64,000 nt of DNA from NCBI GenBank assembly GCA_001683735.1, contig LUGG01000022.1:372001-436000 (forward strand), written 5' to 3'. The position numbers were made by a program, and so were the translations under genes. Shown here piece by piece: positions 11,074-24,184 of this stretch; positions within the stretch are counted from its first letter, which is position 1, and each line of letters begins with the position of its first letter. A model generated the notes under the pieces. The model had not been told where the DNA came from. It worked only from the letters and a program-made list of their open reading frames with translations, and did no database searches. This DNA comes from Grifola frondosa (taxonomy: Eukaryota; Basidiomycota; Agaricomycetes; Polyporales; Grifolaceae).

Positions 11074-12672
11074 TTACGAGAGAAACTTCCGAATCGTTGC
11101 CGTAACGAAAGCAACATCCGCAGGGTTAGAGCCTCCTCCAGCTAGCAGACTACTGAGCTGAGCACACAGATTTATTGCTCCAATGAACATACCTGCGTGC
11201 CCCATACACTGTCAATGACGACTAATTCTGCGGAGTTGAGGTGGGATATTTCGACTACGCTGTCTTCGGGCTGTATACAGTACATACAACTTCTCATGAG
11301 CCTGCGTCTGATGCATGAACGATTTGACGCACGCAGAAATAGAGGTCCGTCTTGCAAGGCATGATCAGTGCCTTTGCCTTAATGCTTGACAGGCACCTTG
11401 GAAGATCGCCTTCGTCTCGCACCTGGGAGACATCGCCGTTCTGCCAGGTGGTGAGTAGAGCTAACATGTCATTTGCATCCCAGTTGGCAATGAAGCGGCC
11501 CTCCCAGCCTTCACGGATGAAGGCGTCTAGTGTGGGATAGCTGAGGAACGCGAATCAGATTCGGAGTAAAAGTTTAGATGAAACAGATCCCACAGCCCGT
11601 CTCCGAGGTACAGGTGCCTACGGAACCACTAAACATAAATGTTCAGTCCCACTGAATCATGATTCTGTGAGGCTCTCACTGTCTGTCCGTAGGCCCACGC
11701 GCAGTACGCTCTCGCAAAGGCTCTGATGGCAAAATGGGGGCTTGAAGTGTAATGACCGTCGTTGAAATCACGTCCTGCGACTAATGCCGACTTCGGTCCT
11801 TCGAGGAAACTATACATTGCTCGTGAAACAACCTGTATTATAACGGCGCAACTAATTCAGACTCACCATTTGTTGTGGGGACTTGTTCGCGCGGACGAGC
11901 AAATTACCACAATTTTCTCGACGAAATCGGGAAAGACGACGGCCCAATGGTACGCCTTGTCATAAACTCAATACGGTCTCATTGTTTTTAATGCTGGAAA
12001 TTCACCTGCTGCCCTCCCATGGAGAAACCCACCGCACAGAGTACTCTGGTCACACCCAATTTCTTGGTTAAGACAGCATATTGTGCCCGACTGACTAGTA
12101 TATCAGAAATTGTCCAACTGACCATGCGGAGAATGCTCTGTCGCTCACATGTTGTCTTCATAAGAGACGGCTGGAAAGTAAGGTCCATTGTACGGCGCGG
12201 GCTACAACAATAGTTAGGATATAGCGATGACATCTGGAATTGCCGACTTCACCGTGTTCGATGGAGATGACGACTGACAAACGACTTTTAAAGAAGGAGA
12301 CATATGAGGTCGTGAGTACACACCTCTCCGTTGCAAAATAAAGCAAACGTAACTACAAAATATTTCCTGGGGTCTAAGGCCTACAGAACACTTTCATGTA
12401 TTCCGGGGTTGACCGAGTAACAAGAGCACTCACCTTGCCCTCCCCGACAAGATATAACTGGCCTGACTCAGATGAGTATGGAGATCACAGTAAAGATTAT
12501 GTCAATACCGACTTCCTAGTCTCAGCTGAGCTCCATAGCAAGTAGGAAATACGATGCACGGATTCGATGGATTACCATATGTCTGATAGGCGGTCACGGC
12601 ATCGGGAAGTACGCCGCCAGCGACTTTGAATCGCCCGTGGTGGTAATACTGCAGTTCTGGTTCTGCAGCCAT
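11074..12672 (-). CDS. Alpha/beta hydrolase, homoserine O-acetyltransferase-like
   Basis: A minus-strand gene with about nine exons. It begins MAAEPELQYYHHGRF and continues VAGGVLPDAVTAYQTYG, CIVFPTCYG, LYLVGEGK, ALDPRKYFVVTFALFCNGE, SSSPSNT, PAPYNGPYFPAVSYED, then the nucleophile elbow GFSMGGQQ, AYHWAVVFPDF, CSSARTSPHN, FLEGPKSALVAGRDF, CAWAYGQT, and KALIMPCKTDLYF with the acid residue. The catalytic His is expected in VWGH near 11,200. As written the frame reads VWGTQ; adding one G to the C4/G4 run at 11,200-11,203 and using the nearby acceptor gives VWGHAAGGGSNP. I therefore suspect a one-base assembly loss. The family catalyses acyl transfer or ester hydrolysis; in fungi most members with this N-terminus are uncharacterised. 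Confidence 0.88.
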
Positions 12673-13210
12673 TGGGATGCGGATACAAGCTCAAATTGCG
12701 GGGAAAGATGTGTGTATTGGCAGTACTCACAAACCGCTCCAGATATGTGCTGCGTGCTCCGGCTGAGCAACGTGTCCATGGGAAGCCGGCGGCATACGAC
12801 AGGATTGTGTTCCGTGATAGAAATAGTAGTTCTCTGCGTTGTACCCAAAAGAGAGTGACGCACTGTGAGAGAGCATGTTAGAACGGACCGGTTGGATGTT
12901 CAGGTGATGGAGACTCCATCTTTGTCTAGATTCGAGATGTGGCTGTCGTATTTTGGAAGCAGTGACGAGTGCACGTCTGCACACGTAGAAATGGTAGTTG
13001 CGTGCATCTCAAATGATTGTCTACTAGGGTTAACACCGAACAAAGCACTGCGCAGTCAACAAAGCGAGCAGATAGACAAGTCCTAGACGAATCTAGAGTA
13101 ATTTTGAGCCGGAAAGGATATCGAGCTGTCGACACAGAATAACAACCTATCGAGCACAACAGGGTAGCCGGCGAAAAAAGCAAGGATATCAGAGCAATAG
13201 CACCATCATC
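12673..13210. other. Intergenic region
   Basis: 5' flank of the hydrolase and 3' flank of the FKBP gene. No other gene supported. Confidence 0.45.
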
Positions 13211-14821
13211 TTACTCGATCTTGGTCAATTTGACCTCTACACATAATGAATAAGATTGAAACTACTGCAAGGAGGGGAGACAACACACCGAAAATCAAAG
13301 TCGAGTTCGCAGGAATTCCCGCCTGCTTCGACTTTCCATAACCCATGTTAGGAGGGATCGTGAGCAGCCGCTCGCCACCGGCTTTCATCCCCGCAACACC
13401 AACATCCCAACCTGAATGTCGTATTAGCGCCATCATTCACGCGTACAAGTTGCACCAATCAAACCTTTGATCACTTCCCCTTGACCAAGACGGAATTTGA
13501 ACTGTAAAAAGTCTCAGCAGGGACGAGCTCGGAAAAGAACTACAACTTACAGGAGTACCCTGAACTTTTTGTCGAAGACCTTGCCGTTCTGGAGCTTGCC
13601 AATGTATCTCATCCACACCGTATCGCCTTTTTTCGCCTGCGGACCAGTGCCGATTGTATGTTCCATGATCTTAACGCCACCTGCCAATTCCTTCGTCTCG
13701 CCCTTCGCTTTCTTCTCCCCATCAACCTTCTCCTCCGCCTTCTTTCCCTCCTCTACCTTCTTTCCATCGTCCTTCTTGCTCTTCTTCTCCTTCTTTGCTT
13801 CAGCTTTGGTCACTGACTTCTCCTCCGGCTTCTCTTGCACACCTGTAGCCACGGCCTTGCCATCCTCCGCTTTGAGTTTCTTGTTCAGCTTCTTCTGCTG
13901 AGATTTTGATAGCTTCTCGGCGGGCTCTTCAGTCTCTATTGATTGGCGAGGGCGCTTCTTGGAGTCGGTCTTGGGTGCTTCCTCGTGGATCTCTTCGAAC
14001 CGCCTGTTCCAGAGTAATGTTACGGAAAGTGAGGGATACAAAAAGAGCCAACACACCCTTCCTCGTCACTAGAAATGTCCAGCTCTTCGGGGTTCATCTC
14101 GACATCAGAACTTACATCGCGGAGGTCGAAGTCTTCCTCATCTGAATCAGGTTCAGAATCACCATTGTAAGGAACCTGGTCAGGAGGCGTCTGGTCTAAA
14201 CAAAGAGACCAGTTAGTACTTTTGGCGCGTAACTTCGGCAAACACAATCTACTCCGGCATCAAGACAAAATGCGACTCACCGATGTAGTTGCCAGTCAAA
14301 TAGACAGTGCTGCACAAATATTATATATAGAGAGAAGAAGAAACAATAAATAGTGTGCGTACTTTTTGCCGACGACCTCGAACAAGACTTCCTCTTCCCC
14401 TCCAGAATAACATCTAAGGTACTTTGTTCGATCTGAGCATTTCATGTTATACTTCATGTAAGCATATTAAAAACAGGGACCAATTTCATACCTTGCCGGA
14501 GTGAGTGAGCACAAAACAGTACTCGAGAGAGGCTCAACATGGGATGCTCGTGATCGTGATCGTGCTCTTCATCCTCTTCGTCGCTGTCCTCTCCCGACCC
14601 TGGGGTATGGTAGACTAGTTTGACGGTGGTACGACCAGACTCATCAGCGAGCTCGTCTCCGAGGGCAATGTTTGTGATCCTAAGATCGGTCGCAGGAGTA
14701 AATGGCTCCGGTTGGCCGGGCTTGATTTCGATGCTCCTATAAATCGGTGCGATTCATTGAGCTCCCACAGAGACACGTAAATATTGCATCTTACGCACCA
14801 CAACGCGACAGCAACGGCCAT
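13211..14821 (-). CDS. FPR4: Nuclear FKBP-type peptidyl-prolyl isomerase (Fpr3/Fpr4-like)
   Basis: The N-terminus is a nucleoplasmin-like domain (MAVAVALW, spliced to [12 protein letters not shown], then [16 protein letters not shown]), followed by acidic tracts ([27 protein letters not shown]), a long Lys/Glu stretch ([13 protein letters not shown]) and a C-terminal FKBP domain ([49 protein letters not shown], then VKLTKIE and stop). This layout is typical of nucleolar histone-chaperone prolyl isomerases that act on chromatin and rDNA. In the FKBP core, the A5 run (T5 at 13,566-13,570 on +) is one base short: with six, the exon reads FDKNVQGTP and joins [12 protein letters not shown] in frame. 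I infer an assembly error rather than a real frameshift. The symbol is by family resemblance. Confidence 0.92.
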
Positions 14822-14952
14822 TTTTTTCGATTTGAACGGATAGCAGATGAGTTGAACAAGAAAAATTAAGCGCCAATAACGACGCGTCTACAAATTTGAA
14901 GCGCGAGAACAAGCTCCGCCTGAATTAGATCCTCTCCTCGTAACGATTCACG

Positions 14953-15795
14953 ATGGTGCGCGTCCGCTAAACAGGTCTTCCTGGACGCATGGAACTGATC
15001 ACACCTGAACGTTGGGGTCGCAGTCGAACGTGCTTAGACCCTATCTTGCGGCTGTTCGGTCAACATTGACCGCGGCACTGACGCTGGAGGACTTCGCCTC
15101 GCAGGTACATTGTGACAGCACAACACTTGGATGGAGCTCACTGATTAGTAGGTCGTAGAACGACACAACAAACCTGAGGTGGAAGTCGGGTATGGAATGA
15201 GTATGTGCGCCGTCCTTCCGAGCTGCTGACTTTCGTTTTGTAGAGCATCCAAGGAGGTGTTACTCAACCCACTGATCATTTCGCGGAATGAGAACGAACG
15301 CGTTCTCATAGAACCGTCTATCAACTCCATCCGACTCAGTATCAAGATCAAGCAAGCAGACGAGATCGAGAGAATACTGTGTCACAAGTTCACCCGCTTT
15401 ATGATGCAGCGAGCGGAGAGCTTCATCGTGCTGCGGAGGAAACCTGTCAAGGTGTGCAATCCTCGCTCCATCAATAATTTTGCGCGTTGATTCGCGGAAA
15501 TTTCATTGTATCAGGGATATGATATATCCTTCCTGATTACTAACAACCATACCGATACTATGTTGAAGCACAAGATCGTTGACTTCATCATCCAGTAAGT
15601 TCAAGATTTATGACCTTCGTGGGTTATAGCTAATGGCGCTCCAAGATTTATGGAAGAAGTGGACAAGGAGATCAGCGAGATGAAGCTCAGCTTGAACGCG
15701 CGGGCCCGCGTAGTTGCAGAATCGTATCTCACTGCGGTATGTTCTCCTCATGTGACGATTGTGATGTACTCATTCCTTTGCAGTTCAATTCGTGA
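14953..15795 (+). CDS. ARC19: Actin-related protein 2/3 complex subunit 4 (ARPC4/Arc19)
   Basis: The protein is almost collinear with animal ARPC4: [113 protein letters not shown]. It is a core subunit of the complex that nucleates branched actin filaments for endocytosis and tip growth. The first coding exon consists only of the ATG (14,953-14,955), directly followed by a GTGCGC donor; exon 2 starts at 15,024 with SNVLRPYL. The last exon after 15,783 encodes only FNS. Divergently arranged from the FKBP gene with about 130 bp between starts. Confidence 0.95.
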
Positions 15796-16204
15796 ACACC
15801 ACGGACACTGAGTGAATGATCTTGATGGCTTTGGGAAGGTGCTAGGGGAGAATCTAGCAGCAATTCCAGTTCGCGCGGGGGTAGACACTTCGTGTTCGGG
15901 ATTGGTCGCGATGAGTTCGAGGATAGTAATGTATAATTTTTTACGGATAGAACGATGCATCGGAATGTAATATCATAAAGCTTGAAGCTTGAAGCTTGGC
16001 TGTTGAAGGCTGTGGACGGTGGTGACTGCCACGTTCGCTGCAACGACCACAGGGCGCACGCATGCTACATTTGGACATATCGCGCTTTCTCATCTAGCGC
16101 CCGCTGGATGACGTACGTGGCTCTCTAACAACTCAACTTATAAGAGGACGCCTGGTCACTGCTGCTCACTGTCACTATCGTCCTCAACGCTCACATCCCT
16201 GACC
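15796..16204. other. Intergenic region
   Basis: 3' flank of ARC19 and promoter of the FIT gene. Contains a triple AAGCTTG-type short repeat near 15,978-16,000 (AAGCTTGAAGCTTGAAGCTTG) and a TATAAGAGG near 16,139. No gene supported. Confidence 0.45.
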
Positions 16205-17326
16205 ATGCCCGACGCGCGTAAAGTTGCTCTTGCAATTGTCACGTCGGTGGTTCTCTTCGGCACGATGTACTCAGTGTTCTACGAGACCTACCTTGACACC
16301 TCGAATCCCATTCTTACCCATCTACCTCATCCTCTCCACCATACTCATTATTTCGCCTCAAAAGCCAACGTGCTCAATGTCTATTTATCAAGCGTCTGTG
16401 GGTGTGGACATCGGCCGCATTCGCATTTCTCTACTTTACCACTCCCCGGACTGTCCGCAGAAGAGAACGTGTATTCCAGTACCTGACGGCGACCGCGGTT
16501 TGGCTAGCCTTCAGTAGTTGGTTCTTCGGACCCCCGGTTCTTGAGCGGCTTAACGCATCTACAGGTGGCGAGTGCATCCTCACGCTCCCTCTGGTGCGCT
16601 TGTAACAATCCCGCACGAATATTGCTTCACCAAATCCACCATCTCCACCACGACGCACGCCGGATTATTTCCCGCGTCGCTGCTGCTGCGGACTCCGACT
16701 GGAATGGGAGGCCGAGGCTGCGGAAAGGGCACGATGTTTCTGGGCACATATTTCTCTTGACGATGTCTATCCTGTTCCTGGTCGACCAGTTGAGATCTTC
16801 GTTTGCGAGCGGACAGCGGACACATGTCCAATGGTCCCCACTGCACAAATGGGCAGTCATCGCTAATATGCTGGTCATTGCGCTGTCTTTCTTCGCGATC
16901 TATACCACGAGTGTATATTTTCACACACCCGTGGAGAAGCTCAGTGGCTTTGGTGAGTAGTGACTGTCATTCCTACAACTCATAATGATCTTACGCGACA
17001 TCATCCTAGTTATTGGCGTTGCCGGCTTCTATGCAACTCAACTCCAATTTTCCAACACTCATTTAGTGTCCATTCCCTCCAAATATTGCTACTCTCCACG
17101 CGGTCAACGAGAAGCCACCATCCAAGGATTGACCAGCGGTAAATCAAGCCAATACAGTAACCAGTCATGTATTCATTATTCAATTTTAGTGTCGCTGCGC
17201 CACCTCGATACCAGCGTTTTCCACAGTTCCGCCGATCGCCACATAGAGGAGGCCAACGTCACGGCCCCCGCTGCCCCTTTCGGCTCTTTTCTATCACTCA
17301 AGTGTTGGGTGACATGGATTTTGTAG
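16205..17326 (+). CDS. SCS3: FIT family ER membrane protein (FITM2/Scs3-like)
   Basis: A multi-pass ER membrane protein of the fat-storage-inducing family, which acts in lipid-droplet formation and phospholipid homeostasis. The N-terminus is a membrane segment (VALAIVTSVVLFGTMYSVFYE). Later come ASKANVLNVY, FIKRLWVWTSAAFAFLYF, EYCFTKSTI, the family signature RLRKGHDVSGHIFLLTMSILFLV with its first conserved His, and IANMLVIALSFFAIYTTSVYFHTPVEKLSGF with the second conserved His. Two one-base losses break the frame: a T run at 16,384-16,386 (TATTTATC, expected TATTTTATC) and a base at about 16,699. Both restorations give family sequence. The 3' end after the exon GFVIGVAGFY is uncertain; I used the open frame to 17,326. 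Confidence 0.8.
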
Positions 17327-18120
17327 AAGATCGGATGAGTGCCGAGAACGGTGACCGCAGCTCGAGTTGATCTACACTGTTACGATCCTCAGCGGTATTA
17401 TTGTTGTCCTAGAAGGTAGCGATAGCTGTGGCAATAATCTGGCGCCTTGGACATGCTGAAGTAATGGCACGATGGGTATGCGGGATCGTTCCTCACTGTT
17501 CGAAACCGACGAGGCGAAGCAGCACCAGCGAAATCACCGAAGGCGGATTCCACACCGGAGTTCGCGCGGGTTGGACCATTCGGTAAGTGTCGTCGGTCAT
17601 GAGTCCTTCGGGATTAGATTGGCGGAGGACTGTGACGGCATCGAGCTCGTTCGATGTAAGAGGATTGAACTCGCCAATAGGACATGGCCATGGACATGAG
17701 GATGAACGTTCATACTGTACATTGAAGTACTGCAAATTCAGGCTTCTCGAACAGTGAGGTCCTGGAAGACGTAGACCTCATGACATCTTGTTTATCTCTG
17801 CTTATATGGACCGTATGCCTGTAGCATGACCACCATCTGTCAAGGGTCCACGTAGACGATGCTGCATTGAGGGCTTGATGAGAGTCTGGGGGAGCGGGGA
17901 GGAGATGGCCGGTCTTCGCCCGGGCGTGTCTCGACAGGGAGCGCCCATAAGACTCACAGTCATGGAAATCACAAATACACATCTCTTCATCTTTTCCTCC
18001 ATCTCTCACACCAGCAACTCGTAAAACACGTCAACTGAGACGTAAACTCGCATAAAAGCGCAACAGTGGGTATCGTGCCTGCAGACTTTCTGAAGTGACC
18101 TTCCCACTTTCCTACCAACC
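17327..18120. other. Intergenic region
   Basis: No gene supported. Open frames on both strands around 17,470-18,000 have no recognisable protein features. Confidence 0.4.
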
Positions 18121-19268
<1,148 letters not shown>

Positions 19269-19534
19269 TCTGAAGTGCATTATCGTGAAGGACAATATTG
19301 CTGTATTTGTATAGTGTATTTGCTAAGATAAATATCAAAAGAGAGATGTTGTCCTGAGGAGCTTGTGTTCCTACTGCCCTACTCAAAAGTTTGTTTTGAG
19401 ACGCCATCTGCAAACTTCCGTCAAACTACAACTGGAAATCTTCCATGAATGTTGACTCAGCGACGGCATCGCTCTGCTTATGTTGCTACGGATTCTTTCT
19501 GTTTTCAATGCCCTGAAGTCGCTGATGAGCTGCA

Positions 19535-20935
19535 ATGAACTTTTTGTTGCCCTCGATCCGTTATCGCTGTCTCACCGCTTCTCGCGCTCGACCGGTCTTT
19601 CCCTTTCACACGAGGCTCTACGCAAGTGCACGTCCTTATCAGAACGCCAACAGAATGGGCAAAAATAAGAAGTCGTCTGTTCCCAGTGAGGAGCACCTGC
19701 TGCTTCCTGCGCATCCCAGCCGAACGGACCCGGATGTGCACAAGGCTCCCATCGTCGACACACATACGCATCTCGTGTCAACATTCGCTACATATCGAGG
19801 CAAGTATGCGACGGGAAAGCACGAGACGATATACGACTTTGTACGCGAGGTCTACAAGGACCACAACGTAGAGGCTATCGTGGACGTGTGGTGTGAAGCA
19901 CCTGTGCGGAAGGAGTGGAAGGAGATTGCGGATTCGGCGTTGTCAGAAGAGGATAGGAAGTATAAGTGGGGTGGTTTGGAGTACTGGTTTGTTATGGGCA
20001 AGTCATTCCGCCACGATGTTACCCGACTCGCTGAAAACAATGACTTCGGATAGGCGTCCACCCGTGAGTAAATTGTACTTGCAATACTGTTGTTTTCCGA
20101 TGTCTAGACCTATTGCACAGACATGAGGCTCAATTATACACAGATGAGGTCGAGAACGATATGTTCGTAGTCGTCCTCCGTTCGGTTTCTTCTGCACTCA
20201 TAGATATGATTAATAGAATTAAGGCCATGTCGCATCCTCGTTGCGTGGGGTGGGGCGAGATTGGCTTGGACTATCATTACGATAACTCGCCACGCGAAGT
20301 GCAACAAGCAGTCTTCATCCGTCAGCTGCAACACGCTGTTCGCCTCGGGAAACCTCTCACGATCCATACCAGAGAGGCGGAAGAGGACAGCGAACGCATA
20401 TTAAAGGAGCACGTTCCCAAGGACCACAAGGTTTGCTTTGTCTATAATCCTGATCGCGTAGACATGCTAACGTGGCGGGCTCAGATTCACATCCATTGCT
20501 ACACTGATTCCCCCGAATGGGCTGCACGAATGCTAGACCACTTCCCGAACTTGTTCATTGGCATCACAGGTTCGTGTCGCGATCTTGCAATTCCATCTTC
20601 CGGGTTCGAACTCATGGACAATGTTCCCAGGTGTAATCACGTACTCTACAAATCTCAATACTTCCGCAGTCATCCGTCAAATGGCCGCCCAGCCCGACGT
20701 TCCCCTCCGCATCGTTCTGGAGACCGATGCACCATTCATGACACCTTCGAATCTCTACAACGCACTCAAAAATGTCAAGGGCAGGTTACCGCTCTCTCAC
20801 TCGGCTATGGTGCCGTGGACAGCAGAGTTTGTTGCCACAGTTGCAAATGAGGTCAGCGGAGGGCCAGGAAGATGGGATCCTGAGAGGGTCATGCAGGAGG
20901 CGAGATCGAATGCACGAGCGATGTACGGTGTATGA
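19535..20935 (+). CDS. TatD-family metal-dependent hydrolase
   Basis: A metal-dependent amidohydrolase-fold protein like fission yeast Scn1. Residues 1-40 are rich in Arg/Ser/Thr and could target mitochondria; a second ATG (MGKNKK) follows. The metal-binding start IVDTHTHL, then GVHPHEAQLY, VGWGEIGLDYH (metal Glu), GKPLTIHTREAEED (His), IHIHCYTDS (His), GITGVITYS and LETDAPFM (Asp) are all present. The GVHPHEA motif is assembled from three exons: one ending ATGG at 19,997 before a GC-AG intron (19,998-20,053), a 10-nt microexon (20,054-20,063), and an exon starting at about 20,123 (acceptor GCACAG). No frame errors seen. The ends are well supported; a further intron near 20,160-20,205 is likely. 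Confidence 0.9.
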
Positions 20936-22029
20936 CATACTCTTGTGAGTAACGTCGTTATCATATCATCGCTGTCTTGCACTGATACGGATCAGTTTGA
21001 TAGACTACTCTGTGCGTACTCGATACGAGGCTGTCGTAGAAGATTTAGACAAAGAATTTGGTCCCTCCACTGGTGAGGCCATAAACCGATGCACGTTTTG
21101 GTGAGAATCGTTGCACTTTGTGCAGTTCCAGTATATCTATTTTACATGTCTTTGGGAAGAACTCGACAGATCTATCCTTATGCAAACTAATAGTTGAGTC
21201 AGTCTCATCAGAGCAACTCGATGATGTCCAATTTCGCGAGTCAAGACGCAGCGCCAGGCAACGTTCTGACCGCTCATGAAACTGATTGTACATTAAGGTC
21301 AGCAGTGACGGTCGTCCACGGTCATCCAACCTCATGATACAGTGCCGTGACCTTGCAGCAAGAACACCTCGGGCCATTTGTACGAGAACTTTCCTAAGTA
21401 TGTCCCTAACATTCTCCGATGATAGACAGCGGGACATTCATCGTCTTCTTGACACAGCATTCCATACGACACCTAAACAAGTAGCGGGAACGAGATCGTT
21501 GTCTCAAAACACAGGCGATATTTACCAGACAAACTTGAGACAATTAGCACTCCCCCAGCCAAAGATTGCGCAAGACATACTAAGGGTCCCGAAGACCAAG
21601 TCGGTACAATTTCGCTTTCGATGCTGCCTGGTGTTGCACATTCGTGGTATCAGACGTGCACCTAGACCGATGGTAACTCCTGCTTTCCGACATATAACCT
21701 CAACTTCTATGAATTGCACATTTGTGAGTGATTCTTTGATGAGCAGAGATCTTGGCATACCTCTTACCTTGTATTCACCCTAATTCCCCGCGCTTCTTAG
21801 CAGTTCTTGTGTCCTTCTTGTCGGTCTAGCGTATGGCATGGCGGACCGCTGTAGGACCGAGCGGCCCACTCATCATACTGGCGGTCACTGCATTTTTTTT
21901 TACTCTCCATATTTCCGTGCTTGCACTAAGCCACAACAAGGACGGCATACGTTATGTACTGCTTTTCTATAAATTGAGCGCACCCTGGGACTATTGTATT
22001 GCAACCTCCTGAACAACCTCGCACATCTC
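20936..22029. other. Intergenic region and AA9 promoter
   Basis: No gene supported. An open stretch at 21,286-21,783 lacks an ATG start and any domain. A TATAAAT lies at 21,968-21,974, about 60 nt before the AA9 start codon. Confidence 0.4.
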
Positions 22030-23229
22030 ATGTTGTCTCTGCTTACTGTCCTGCTCTCGCTCTCTTTCGCGGCCCTCTCGGTGAAGGCTCACGGTTATGT
22101 GCAAGACATTGTTGTCGGCTCGACTCACTACACTGGGTACCTGCCATACTCGGACCCGTACTACAATCCCGTTCCACAGAGGATAGTTCGTCCCATCCCT
22201 GGGAATGGTTGGTTTTGAACGCTGTGCGACATTTAATATGCGCAGGCTGATCTTCGCATGTTAATATAGGTCCGGTCACTGATTTGTCGCTCATCGAGTA
22301 TGTCGCTGCTGATCACTGCTATTATATGCTTTCTCATGATGGATGTCGTAGTGTACAATGCAACGGGTATTCTGACGGAGGCGTGGTCGGCTCCTCCCCT
22401 GCTCCTATATTTGCTACTGTCTCCGCGGGCTCACAAATGCACCTCAACTGGACAACTTGGCCTGACTCGTGAGTGACTTCATTCTTCGTCATGCAAGCTC
22501 TGACCGTTAGCCTAGGCACGTCGGACCCATGATCACCTATATGGCTAAGGCCCCAAGTGATATCACGGCGTGGTTACCGGGCACGGCGTGAGTATGGCTG
22601 ATGTGTTTTTTCTATTGACGATTGCTCATCTCCCCCGATAGCGCTGTATGGTTCAAGGTAGCTGAGGCAGGCAAGACTGCTGACGGCCAGTGGGCATCGA
22701 CCGACGAACTTACTGCCACAGACTCGGTTTACACGTTCACCGTCCCACCGAAGCTGCAACCCGGTCAATACATTGTCAGACATGAGATGTATGTCTTGTT
22801 TCATTATGAAGAACTTGATAGATTTCTAACCGCTCTATTACAGCATCGCCTTGCATGCGGCGTGGACCTATCCTGGTGCTCAAGGTGAGTGATCGACTCT
22901 GTTCATCGACATCTGTTGCTAATATTGCTGTCATAGTCTACCCGTCGTGCATCCAAATACAAGTCACCGGATCCGGAACCGCCTTCCCTACATCTGGCTT
23001 CGTGTCTTTCCCCGGAGCGTACACTGCTACGACGTCAGGATGAATTTTTCCTTTCGTTGACCGTATAAACGTAACTGATCATGACACATAGACCCGGCAT
23101 AGTGTACGACGTATACACCAATACGAGCGCGTACCCTATCCCAGGTCCGGCCGTGTAAGTGTATAGCATTTCGCTTCGCGACATGCTCACTAACCTTGTG
23201 CCGTTCCAAGCTGGACCGGTGGAAATTAG
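22030..23229 (+). CDS. AA9 lytic polysaccharide monooxygenase (former GH61), secreted
   Basis: A copper enzyme that oxidatively cleaves cellulose or other beta-glucans. The signal peptide (MLSLLTVLLSLSFAALSVKA) is followed directly by HGYVQDI, so the mature protein starts with the His that forms the copper brace. The second copper His is in SHVGPMITYMAKAP. Further family features are VQCNG, GSQMHLNWTTWP, KVAEAGKT, PGQYIVRHEMIALHAAWT and YPSCIQIQVTGSGT. The gene has eight or so short introns. No CBM1 follows the domain. The LTR retrotransposon starts only 265 bp after the stop codon. It suggests a plant-cell-wall-degrading lifestyle. Confidence 0.93.
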
Positions 23230-23498
23230 GCACTTACGCCGACTCTCATGCGAAGACACGGTTTGCTAAGCTTCCTCCTCTGTTCTCTTCATATGTGCAT
23301 TAGTTTTGTTGCATTCGTGTCTCCATATATGAAGGAATGTCTAGCATATTGAAATAATAACAAACACTGCCTAAGGTACCAACCTGTCTTGAGTTTCATT
23401 TTTTTCTGAACATACCTATTCCGCGGGAATACAGTGATCAAGCGTTTATGCCTCAGAATATAGTCCCGCGTTACCCGGTATGTCGCGGATGCATGAAC

Positions 23499-23887
23499 TG
23501 TTGCAATCTGAGACTTCGTTATTGTACGGCGTGTTTACAATACACGCACGGTCGACTTTCTCTTGTTTGTATTGTTCTCTTTGTTGTTTTGTTCCATCGA
23601 ATGTCTTGCATCCCGATTACCTTACAAGACGACTCTATTCTACTTAAGTAGCTTAACGAGTACCGGATACTCCAGAGTTTTACACCTGGAGCATTCCGCG
23701 TACGTCTTCTTACTTCTGTTTCATTGTATTAACACTTACAAGTCATGCAGTGACCTCCGCGTCACTGCAGGTATGAATATAGAGTTTTACACCTGGAGCA
23801 TTCCGCTGACCTCCGCGTCACTGCAGCTCCCTCTCCGGTCTTGTCTTGTCACTCAGTCGTTCCGCTGTCACATCACCTGCGTTGTTA
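23499..23887 (+). repeat. 5' LTR of the copia element
   Basis: 389 bp. Compared base by base with the 3' LTR, the shared part differs at one position (CACCTGCG here, CACCTACG at 48,811-48,818) apart from the MITE. It contains an internal direct repeat (GAGTTTTACACCTGGAGCATTCCGC, in two copies near 23,680 and 23,780). Confidence 0.95.
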
Positions 23888-23901
23888 GGTTATGAGCCCT
23901 G
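23888..23901 (+). promoter_or_regulatory. Primer-binding site: half-tRNA (initiator Met) type
   Basis: GGTTATGAGCCCTG directly follows the LTR. Its complement CAGGGCTCATAACC is the anticodon stem-loop of eukaryotic initiator tRNA-Met, not its 3' end. Drosophila copia and yeast Ty5 are known to prime from such a cleaved half tRNA; this site predicts the same for this element. Confidence 0.85.
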
Positions 23902-24184
23902 GCCTTGACGGCTGAGGTGTCTCTTGATTTTTGTGTACGCACCGGTATTTTATGCCATATTTTCTACGCTATCGACAGACCGTTACACTCGCGCGCTGCG
24001 CGTATTCCTTTGCGTCGCGTACGCTAAGATTCGACAAGGTTACGAAGATTCGGACCTTACGGATCTCCCTCCCTATCACTCTGACTCTCCATTTGCCCAT
24101 CTCGCTCGAATCGACCTCGACGTCCTCACATTCTCATCTCCGATCCCCTTGACTAGCCCTCCGACTACCATCTCCTTACCCGTC

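Noticed and set aside
13497..13901. 134-codon Phe/Ser-rich plus-strand frame
   Set aside because: Antisense of the Lys/Glu-rich stretch of the FKBP gene.
21045..21783. Overlapping 130- and 165-codon frames between the TatD and AA9 genes
   Set aside because: Both begin without good context and show no family signature; could not be supported on either strand.
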